This document shows, piece by piece, positions 16,798 through 25,198 of a stretch of 25,198 bases of DNA. Source of the DNA: Mesotaenium endlicherianum (Eukaryota; Streptophyta; Zygnematophyceae; Zygnematales; Mesotaeniaceae). The notes beneath the pieces were generated by a model. That model had not been told where the DNA came from, did not search any database, and saw only the letters and a program-made list of their open reading frames with translations. The translations under genes and the position numbers were made by a program. Location: contig WELA01009966.1 in the NCBI GenBank assembly GCA_009602735.1, positions 17,878 through 43,075 on the forward strand, in the 5' to 3' direction. Numbering within the stretch: position 1 is the first letter of the stretch; each line of letters starts with the position of its first letter.

Positions 16798-19700
16798 ATG
16801 ACAGGGGTCGGGTCTAGTAGGGAACCCCTGCTGCAGGAAGTAAGGCTTGACATCCAGTCGGCTTCGGACGAGATCATGCCGAGTTTGAGTAAACGTGTTC
16901 CATCAGTGAGGGCTGGTGAGTTTGGGCTTTTTTATCCCTTGACTATCCCTTCTTCGCAAGCATAGTCTGTGCTATCAGTTTGAATTTCCCTTAGAACGCC
17001 CTGTGTTGGTACCTGAGCACGCAAGGATTACATCTTTTCGATATTGCGGAGCCGAGCTTCTTCGTAGCTACATATTATAAAAGAGACTCGAGCATGGTGA
17101 ACAGAGCAAGCGAGCCCGTCATGGGTAGTTATAACCTGCAACGTGATGTTCTCCCACCTTCTAGGCTGACAGGAAGGTGATCGGTTGGAATCACCTCAGC
17201 ATCCTTCTGAGAGTCGTATGCTGTCCTTGAATTGGAAGTGCTGTGAGATATGCACCAAGACCATTCAGATCGTCTTGACGCTTCGTCACTAGGTGCTGTT
17301 TTTTTGGAAGAAAACAGGGATGTGAGTCACCAAGAGAAGCGGCTGTGTTGGTTCGCGAACGAGGAACGGAAGGACGTTTGAGAGGACCTTTCAGTAATAA
17401 TGAGTGCTGACATTACCGAGCTCCTTCACGCGGGCAGTACATCATTTGCAGCTGCTGAAGCTTAATGCATGTCAAAAGGCACAGTCATGTTGTACACTGG
17501 GGGTGTGGTGGAGGGGGTGTGTAGAAGGTGGGGGGAGAGGGAATGGAGAGGGCCACTTGTCTTCTTTCAAGCAGCCAATGAACAAACGGCCAAACACAAG
17601 CAACTATATGGCCTGTGGTGGCGGTGCAGCATGCACAGGAAGAGGGAAACTCAATGCAGTGAGAGAAACCTTTCGGTGTGTCGTACACCAGGGAAGAGCT
17701 TTCGGTCGTTGAAGCTTCAGAGGCATGCTTCACCCCCTCGAGCATCCCGTTTGTTCAATCTGGAAACACAACAATTTTTCGATTTGAGTCAGTCCCATCG
17801 ACGAGCACTTGCGGAAACTGTGAAGCCTGGGCATGCTGGCGCGTGAGAAATTAGGTCAGAAGGAAATGTACCTCTTCTGTGCTCTGCTGCGTGCAGAACT
17901 GGACTGTGGCTCGACATGTGGCCTGACGGACGCTGCGGGCGGCAGCGAGAGCAGCAAGGAGAGGGAGAAGGCGAGGCGCAAGCTCATGTATGCCATCGCC
18001 CTGTGCCTGGGCTTCATGATCGTCGAGGTCATTGGAGGTAACACCAGCGCAGACCCCCTCTTTCCCTCCCTCTCTCGCCCTCGCGCTCGCTCTCGCTCTC
18101 GCTCTCCATCTCGTCTTCCTCTTTTGTGCCGCCCCTAGTTCATCTGTGAGCATCCACCTGGTGCCATGTGGCCTTTGGACTGGCGTACACACAATCAGAC
18201 ATACCGCAGCGCGTCCTTAATGTGCTCTCTCACGTGCTCCTTTCTGCTTCTACTCCTGCTCTTTGCATGCATGTCCTGACCTCCTGACAGAGTTCCCCTC
18301 CCTTCAGAACTGCTGCATGGAAGCGGCCACGCGTGTATAAAGGCTGGTGGCTCAGGCTGATGGCTTGTGGGAGAGGCCGCATGTAGAGGCGACCTGATTG
18401 ATTGTCCAGAGTGGGGGGAACGGGAACAGGCTCCAAGCGTCACCCTTCATGCTCAAGGTTTCTGGCTTTGGGTTTACGAAGCCAAAATGTATACCAGGTT
18501 GGGATTCTGCCGCAAGCGACTCCATGTGAGCCTCCAGGCCTGCATCACGAAACAGCTGGGGAGAGTGTGTGAGTGTGTGTTGTCATATTCGGGCTGAAGC
18601 GGGAAGAAGGGGAGGGGGTGTGTGGGGTGCTGTTCTTTAACTCTCCCTGAGCTGGGCCTCTGGCGTAGGACCCGACCGCACGCATACTGAAGATGCACAC
18701 CGAGCCCTGTTTGTGCGTGCACGTGTGCGTGTGCGTTCGTTTGCGTGCGGGGTGTGAGGGGGGCAGGGCTGTGGGCGAACAGCCTGGCCATTTTGACGGA
18801 CGCGGCGCACCTGCTGTCGGACGTGGCGGGCTTTGCCATCTCGCTGTTTGCGCTGTGGATGGCCAGCTGGGAGGCCACGCCACGCCACACGTTCGGGTAC
18901 CACCGCATGGAGATCCTGGGCGCGCTCGTGTCGATGCAGCTCATCTGGGCCATCACGGGCATCCTCGTCTACGAGGCCATCACTCGGTAGCTGCTGCCTC
19001 CACCCCCTTTCCACATTCGCCCCGCCCTGCTTGCCTCGCCCCGGGCCTGCTGAGCCCTGCCTTGCCCTTGCGCGACCCCTCAGTATCTGCCTTGGCTGCC
19101 GTGGGTAGTCGCCTGCCTGCTGCACCACCTCCCCCCTCCCCCCTCCTGCCCCCAACACTCCACAGCCACGCCCGCTTCCTTTATTCTGGTATGAAAGGTT
19201 TAAGTGGGTGACTGGGTGGGGGGGGAGGTGGAGAGGTTGTGCCGTATGGGAGTGAGATTTCTGCGTACCCTGGGAAGTTTGCCTTTCTTCCTGTCCTGCT
19301 CTGGCAGCTGCCTGCCCAGCCGCCAAGCGGAGCGACGCCTGACGTGGGCGTCCATGTGACTAACGTGTGCGCTGACGTGGCAGGATACTGTACACGCACG
19401 AGCCGGTGAACGGCAAGGTGATGTTTGTCACCGCCGCCTTCGGGGTGGCCGTCAACATCCTCATGACCCTCCTCCTGGGCCACTCCCACGGCCACTCCCA
19501 TGGCGGCCACGGTCACGACCACGACCACGGCCATGGCCACAGCCACAGCCATGGCCATGGCGCAAGCAGCGGCAAGAAGGGCGGGGTCGTGAACGGTGGG
19601 GGAGGAGGAGACGCACATGGCTGCAGCGCGAACGACGCTGGCCACGAGCACAAGCACGATGGCCACGGCCATGCGCACGCGCACGCGGGTGGGGATGCAG

Positions 19701-22604
19701 CAGCGGCAGCAGCAGCGCACGACAAGAAGAGGGCCGCCAAGGCCTCCACCAATGGGATCCTGGCACTTGGCGGCCATGGCAGCCCCGGGCCGTCCCGCGG
19801 AGGCGATGGGCACTCTGGTCACGGCGGCCACGGCCACGGCCATGGCCGCAGTGGCAGCATTGGGGGAGCGCACAGTGCGACCACGCATGGTGATCTTCAC
19901 ACGTCTGGCCTTCCCTGCCCAAGCCAGCCCCTCTCCCCACACTCTCCTCTTTGCAATGCACACCCCCCTCATAGGAGCGGTCCCTGCATGCACCTCGTCG
20001 TGCGCCTGCTCGATGGGAATGCAGCGTAGGTATAATATCGTTACGTACTGCATTGCACGCTCCTGTCGCATGCATCCCCAGGCACATGGTCGCTCTCTGC
20101 CTGCTTGTCCCATTCCCGTAGGTCGACTGGAGGGGCTGAGCTGAGATGAGGTGAGGGGGGCGGGGCGGAGCGGAGCGGAGAGAGTTTGCTCCATCTGCTG
20201 CTGCCTTGGGAGGCCCTCATCTCTGCTGTCTGTGTCGCTGTTACACGGGAATGCTTACCCCGTCATGGCATGGTTTACCTTGCGCGTGCGTGCTCGCGTG
20301 CATGTGTCTTCTGCCACGTGTCGCTCAGAGCCGGCGGCGCTGCAACACCAAGCGGCGGCGCCGGAGGCGTCGAAGCAGAACATAAACCTGAAGGGCGCGT
20401 ACCTGCATGTGATTGGCGACCTCATCCAGAGCGTGGGCGTCATGATCGGCGGGGCCATCATCTGGGTCAAACCCGAGTGGTGAGTGGCCTGCCTGCCAGC
20501 TGGCCATACTCGTTGACATTCGCCAATCTGCCCAGCATGTCTCGCGGGGGGCTTGCTGGCCTGCTCTTGTTACGAAGTGATCAGGGTGGGGTGGGTGGGT
20601 GGGTGAGCGAGCTGTGGCGGGTTGGGGGGGGGGAGGGGAGGGTTTCTCTTGCAGTGTTGCTTCTCGTCTCAGTTGGTGTGTTGCTTGAAGTACGGGTAGC
20701 AGCCCTTCACTGAATTCCTGAAGTGTGGGATGATGGGTTCTACACTCCTGCGGCACCCCCATGCACCAGTATGCACATTCACAACAATGCGTACGTGTGT
20801 CTGCATTGGAGTGGGCTATGCTGCATGCGCCGATGCATGCGTGCATGTACGTGTGCACTCCACCCTGCGCTGTGTGTGGGGCGCTACACTTGTGCCCAGC
20901 GTTTGCACTAAATGCCCAGGTCTTGAGGTTGAGGTTTGGGGTTTCGCCTTCTTCGACGGCCCAGCCTGTGGCCTCCTCCTCCTACGTGGCACGGTCAACA
21001 CTAGCATGCTTGTATATGAAGCCGCCTTCTCCTTCTGCCGCACCCCTCGCGAAATCCCCAGTGTGGACCAGTCTTGATGGGACAAAGAGCTGTGCGTGTG
21101 CGTTCGGGGGGGACGTTGCGCTTGTGTGTGCATGCTTGTGCGCGCGGCGCAGGGAGATTGTGGACCTCATATGCACGCTGCTGTTCTCGGTGCTGGTGCT
21201 GTTCACCACCTTCAACATGCTGCGCGACGTGATGGAGGTGCTCATGGAGAGCACGCCGCGCGAGATCAACGCCGCCGAGGTTCCTCCCTCCCCCCGTCCC
21301 TCCCTCCCTTCCTTCCTTCCATATGGGACGCGCCCCCTTTCCATCTGCCCCTCCCCTTTCCGTTCACCTCTGGCTTAGCACTTCTGCTGCCAAAAGGGCT
21401 GACTTTCGACTTCTGAAGCTTTACATTGTTGAAGTATGTGTCTTCTTCTGTTGCTTAATGAGTCTCCCCTCGTGGAAGTGCGGGGGGTGTGAGGCCGAGT
21501 CCCGTACAAACGACTCGAGTTTGATCTACGTTTGACCGTTGTTCTGGTGGTTAGATGTCTGTACTTTGTCCTCCTGCATGACTGTCATTGAAACTTTAAG
21601 CTGCTCCTGCTGAGCCGTGCCGTTGCATAGCCTGTGAATGCTATGCTTTTGCTTGCGAAGAGGTTGCCACTCTGCCAAGTACGTGGCTGTCAACGTGCTT
21701 TTCCCCCCCTGGGCCCCTTCACCACCTCGCTCCCGAGGCTGCTGGCTACGTGAAGAAGATTCTCTTCCCTCGTCGAGTGCAAGGACTCGAAGGATGTGCA
21801 CGCAGCTGTATGACCCTAGTCCTCTCATGCCTGGTGCAGTCTGCACCCGGTGCTCGATCATTTTGCCCTTCCTAGTGCATGAAAGCCAGTGGTGAGCAAG
21901 GACCTGCCTTCACGGATAGCCAGAGCCGGCTCCAGGCTGCACCCGTGGCGCTGCGCCCAGCAGCAGGTGTTTTCGGGGAGGAACCTGCCGTAGGAGAGAG
22001 GTTGGAGGGAGAGATGTTAAGGCTCTAACTCGAGGCCGTGCGTGTGGCAAGGAAGACGTGCATGTGTCTCTTTCTTTGCTCACGCCCTCCCGGAGGTATG
22101 CTTGATGATATGCTTTTGTGCCCCCTGTGTTGCTACGGATTGTTGGTTGGGGAGCGCAGCTGGAGCAGGGGCTGGCGCGGCTACAGGATGTGGTGGACGT
22201 GCACGAGCTCCACATCTGGGCCATCACGCTGGGCAAGGTGGTGCTGGCATGCCACGTGCGCATCCAGCCCAACGGCGACACCACGGAGGTGAGATATGAA
22301 AGCCCTCCCTCCCTCTTCCTGGACTGCTCTGTCTGTAGATAATGGCCGCTTTCCATAGCTCTTTCTCTGGCGAGGTATGCCGATTAATTTAGGATGTTCT
22401 TTGTTGAGAGTAAGGGAAGTACAGCTGATTAAGGTGCCTCATTTTCCTTGTTGCTGAGGGGAGCAGGTGTTGCACCAAGTCTTGGAGTACTGCGAGAAAG
22501 AGTACGGCATCACGCACGCCACCGTCCAAGTGGAGCGGCAGAACGAAGAAGGAGACGAGTCCGAGCCCGAAGCAGCAAACAGCCACCTTGGTCACGGCCA
22601 CTAG
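16798..22604 (+). CDS. Zinc transporter, cation diffusion facilitator family (MTP1/ZAT type)
   Basis: Proton-coupled Zn2+ exporter of the CDF family; plant MTP1 proteins load zinc into the vacuole. Proposed coding exons: 16798-16915, 17897-18037, 18767-18986, 19384-19889, 20329-20479, 21153-21279, 22160-22288, 22467-22604. All junctions are GT-AG and phases agree, giving 509 aa. Cys motif CGSTCG at about 43 is followed by six membrane segments (about 68-87, 92-118, 132-155, 172-192, 352-375, 382-403). Metal-site HxxxD motifs lie in TM2 (H101, D105) and TM5 (H355, D359). The TM4-TM5 loop, about 193-345, holds some 30 histidines plus poly-Ala and is much longer than usual. The cytosolic metallochaperone-like C-domain spans about 422-495, and the protein ends HLGHGH. 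Exon 1 rests on phase agreement and strong splice sites; an alternative start is ATG 17833, read through into exon 2. Confidence 0.9.
16916..17896 (+). other. Zinc-transporter intron 1 (proposed)
   Basis: Donor GCTG|GTGAGTTT; acceptor with a pyrimidine-rich run ending GCGTGCAG. The open frames in it (17404-17846) show no motif. If the first coding exon were instead at 17833, this would be 5' leader. Confidence 0.6.
18038..18766 (+). other. Zinc-transporter intron 2
   Basis: GTAACA...GGGCAG. Contains a CT-rich low-complexity tract (about 18058-18120) and GT-rich runs near the acceptor. No gene inside. Confidence 0.85.
18987..19383 (+). other. Zinc-transporter intron 3
   Basis: GTAGCT...GGCAG. 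C-rich and G-rich runs, no coding signal. Confidence 0.85.
19890..20328 (+). other. Zinc-transporter intron 4
   Basis: Donor CATG|GTGATC, acceptor CGCTCAG|AG. Phase 1 on both sides restores the frame, giving THEP at the junction. No gene inside. Confidence 0.75.
20480..21152 (+). other. Zinc-transporter intron 5
   Basis: Donor GAGTG|GTGAGT and acceptor GGCGCAG|GG rejoin a Trp codon. Contains G-rich and GT-rich runs only. Confidence 0.85.
21280..22159 (+). other. Zinc-transporter intron 6
   Basis: Longest internal intron after intron 1, with a weak donor GAG|GTTCCT and acceptor GAGCGCAG. Open frames inside (for example 21638-21895) show no motif. Confidence 0.8.
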
Positions 22605-24223
22605 CGCAACTTGCGGGTGGTGCAGGAGGTTTTTGGTGACCAGCTCTAGCTCTAGTGCGCGAGACTTTCTGCCGTAACTTATCAAAGTTCCCCAGAATCG
22701 ACCTGAACCTTTTTTGCCATTCTACTTGCACATGTGGTGCTCCGCAGGTGCAGTTGTCAAACATTCTGAAAAAAGGACAAACCCTGTGGTCTTGGTCAGT
22801 TTTTGTGCTGTGACACTTAGTGTTGGCGAAGCTTACAGCTCACTTTGATATGCTGCAATGTTGGGTGCATGTAGCTTATGTCTTGCTACAGAAGTAATGC
22901 GTAAGTGAACAAGAGAAATGGATATGATTGGGAAATCCTCTACAAAAATATGAAAGAGGAAAGGGCCCACTTCGAAGAGTTCAGCTTGTGTTGCATCCTG
23001 CCTTTGGATAAAGTTATCAAGGATGAGTTTGTCCTATTTAGAGGAAGCTGCATTCCATGCCCTTGAAGGAAGAATTCGATTAATTAAGTGTGTTTCTACA
23101 AGCTATTCTAGGTTGCAAGTCACCGCATGTGCACGATTGGAGGAGCAAGAGCAACTTGGAGGGCATTCTTTGTGTAGCCGATCAAGAGTGAGAACTCTTA
23201 CAAATTGCATCTTTCTTACGGTGGGTATCGTGCCCTAGTGATTATGAATATTGGCACAGGATGGCAATTATTGTACCTTTCTATCTAGTGTCGAATATTG
23301 GAAGTTACTTCTCATTATTCTATAGCGTATGATCCTTTCCTTGTCCAATGTGTGAATGTGCTAGAGAAAAAATAGAGCAAACATCGTCAATAGACAACAA
23401 AAGGAAGTTCGAGTCAAGGCCCGAAGTAGCCTAGCATCGATTGACATCCCAAAGAGCGTGTGCAACTCCACAATTTGAAACCCTAGTACGAGGCTCGGTG
23501 TGTGGGCAGACGGGCCAGGCACCTAAGTTGCTGATATGATAAGAGCCCTATCATGCCAGTATGGGCACGCATATTCAATGGATATGTTACAAATGATACA
23601 AGAACGTCGCCAAAGAATCGCTCTATGCGTGCAAAGGAGGCCAGAGGGGGAGGAGGCCCTTCGACAAAGAGCAACACCTTTACAATGAACGTCGCAGGCT
23701 TTGACATGGGTCTCTAGGAGTGCATGCACCTAGGGGCACACGTGCAGAGCAACGTGCTCTATACGGTGCTCTCCACCTCGGGCTGCACAAATGATCAGGC
23801 AGCAACCTTTTCCCACTGCAACGGGAGAGTAGACTGCACTCATAGCTGCTCAAACAGGAGATGCCAGGACACAGCACATCACGTTAGTGATCCCGAGCTG
23901 TCTCTGGACGATTGCACAGCTAGAGCTAGCAAGTGTCCAGCCAGCCGCCAACTATTCAGAGTCCAACTCTATCGACAAGCTGGGAGATGTACATGGAAGT
24001 GTCGCAGACCATTGAATGTGTTTTCGGCGTATGCCTTTCCGCTGCGCTTCTTCTGCTGATAAATCCACCAGACCATGTTATCCAGTCGAACAGGCGTGCC
24101 TGAAGCACAAGGGATGAAGCTAGCCATGGCTCCCGATGCGTCACATGCTTGCAGCGTTGGCCATGGCGGCTGCGAGAGGAGCGGAGGGGGGACAAGGGGC
24201 AGGAGACGCGGAGCGGGGCTCAC
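22605..24223. other. Tail-to-tail intergenic region with 3' UTRs
   Basis: Zinc-transporter 3' UTR and intergenic DNA between two convergent genes. It must also hold the last short coding exon and 3' UTR of the GDSL gene; an acceptor-like CTCTCGCAG near 24166-24174 on the minus strand is a candidate. No other gene is supported. Short open frames at 23023-23238, 23483-23707 and 23724-24059 have no recognisable motif. Confidence 0.5.
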
Positions 24224-24447
24224 CGATCGCAGGTTGGGGCCGGGGCGGGTGAAGTTGGTGCCAAACACGAACTTGTGCACTACCGTGTGGTAGCCGACGT
24301 CCGTGAGGTGCACTGAGTCCCAGAAGAACGTGCGCGTGGGGTCGCTGCACACGTCGTACGCCTTCACGCCCAGCACCTTCTGCCCGCACAGGTACTCGCT
24401 GCCGAGCGAAGCGCAGCACGCCCCCGACATGTCCGTAAAGTTGTAGC
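24224..24447 (-). CDS. GDSL esterase/lipase, penultimate or late exon (partial gene)
   Basis: A 224-nt minus-strand exon bounded by an acceptor (GGGGGGCAG, ending 24448) and a donor (GATCG|GTGAGC, GT at 24223-24222). It encodes the C-terminal block of a plant-type GDSL hydrolase: YNFTDM, then GACC, a conserved Cys near C-G-Q, CSDPTRTFFWD, and SVHLTDVGYH. The WDSVH stretch carries the Asp and His of the catalytic triad (DxxH), which with the nucleophilic Ser of the GDSL motif hydrolyses ester or lipid substrates, usually in secreted enzymes. The Ser-containing N-terminal part is not visible up to 25198, so the remaining exons lie beyond the window or are lost. Substrate cannot be told from sequence. 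Confidence 0.75.
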
Positions 24448-25198
24448 CTGCCCCCCGCCATCCCCCCCCCCGCGGAGCAGCAGGAGTGCAGCCGTGTGAA
24501 GCTCCGTTTTCCCAAAGCTACTCCCTAGTGTAGCCAATCCAAGACTAGGATTCCTCACCTCCTACCTCTCTCTCTCTCTGGTGTGCGCATCTTCTCCCCC
24601 TTGGTCAGCTTAAAAACTATTCACCCACACAGTAGGTCGTCTTTTTATTTTCTGGGGGTGAAAGGCATGGTCAGGGCTATATACTTAACGTAGGCCCGAG
24701 GTGCACATTTTGCTTCCCAATCACAGAAAGGTCCAAGCGCAGGGTCGCAAGATTGAGATGCAGGTGCACAAAGAACAGGGCCGGGGATAAAGTGCTGGAG
24801 TAGCGAGGAAACCGAAGAAAGCACACATCGGGGGAGCACGGGCTTGCTTGCTTGCTGCTGGCTCAGCATGCCGGCTAAGCCTCAACATGGCCAGCACCAA
24901 ACAAGGACTGGTAAGACGGCCATGTGGCACTTCGTGTGCAACAAGACAACAGTGCAACTGCTGGCCCTTGCTGCTGTGAGGACCAGATGTTTGCAGGTGC
25001 ACACAACCCCAGCAGCCACACGGGGTACCTATTTCCGGGAACTTGGCAACCTGACCTTGCAAAATGTGTCAATGCAGCCTCTCAAATTCATACTCATGCA
25101 CAGATAGATATTGCAGTACCACAGCAGACAACCAGTCGCTCAAGATTCATAACTTGGAGAGTGTCTCTCACACCCCCCCCCCTCCCCCTCCCCCTTGC
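24448..25198 (-). other. Probable GDSL gene intron, no coding signal
   Basis: Sequence upstream of the GDSL exon. Open frames on both strands lack family motifs. Low-complexity tracts include a CT run at about 24562-24580 and a C-rich run at about 25171-25195. Confidence 0.4.

Noticed and set aside
18050..18120. CT-rich tract as a regulatory repeat
   Set aside because: Simple low-complexity sequence inside an intron; similar runs occur at 24562-24580 and 25171-25195.
19181..20194. 337-codon minus-strand open frame
   Set aside because: It is the antisense of the His/Gly/Ala-rich GC-rich exon of the zinc transporter; such exons leave long open frames on the opposite strand. No motif.
22900..23250. 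Possible retroelement or gene fragment in the intergenic region
   Set aside because: Short open frames on both strands, but no recognisable polymerase, integrase or other motif could be supported.
1..25198. CRISPR arrays, rRNA, tRNA or prokaryotic operons
   Set aside because: No spaced direct repeats and no rRNA or tRNA cloverleaf sequence recognised; spliced genes and LTR elements show a eukaryotic nuclear genome.

Overview
The window is a piece of a eukaryotic genome from the green lineage. A chromodomain-bearing Ty3/gypsy retrotransposon uses a near-match to the plant initiator-tRNA(Met) primer site, and the host genes at the right are spliced, GC-rich and plant-like: an MTP1/ZAT-type zinc transporter and a GDSL esterase/lipase. 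A streptophyte alga or early-diverging land plant is my best guess; the species cannot be read from the sequence. There is one assembly gap (12399-12561) and single Ns at 19 and 1450.

Left third (1-5565): transposon graveyard. On the minus strand lies a decayed gag-pol copy (1-3135), cut by the window edge. Its gag is interrupted by a solo LTR of a different family (1458-2201, TG...CA, 5-bp target duplication ACCAC). Its LTR (3137-3857) is followed on the far side not by flanking DNA but by the polypurine tract and the 3' end of another element's internal region. This is an internal-LTR-internal arrangement, as left by recombination between tandem elements. From about 4150 to 5565 the DNA is unassigned.

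Middle (5566-14406): one structurally complete Ty3/gypsy chromovirus on the plus strand. It has 720-bp LTRs at 5571-6290 and 13682-14401, target duplications CTCTG, a primer binding site, gag, pol (protease, RT, RNase H, integrase, chromodomain), a polypurine tract, and an extra 570-codon third ORF between pol and the 3' LTR. Gag and pol overlap in the -1 frame at a canonical slippery heptamer followed by a 10-bp stem-loop. ORF3 sits immediately after a textbook branch point and 3' splice site, and U5 holds a textbook 5' splice site. Together these suggest that Gag-Pol is made by frameshifting and ORF3 from a spliced subgenomic RNA, as retroviruses make Env, although ORF3 does not look like an envelope protein.

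Right third (14407-25198): host DNA. An 8-exon zinc transporter of the cation diffusion facilitator family (16798-22604, plus strand, 509 aa by my splice model, with a very long His-rich cytosolic loop) faces the 3' part of a GDSL lipase gene (24224-24447, minus strand) whose catalytic-serine exon is not visible. The rest is intron, UTR or intergenic sequence with low-complexity tracts.
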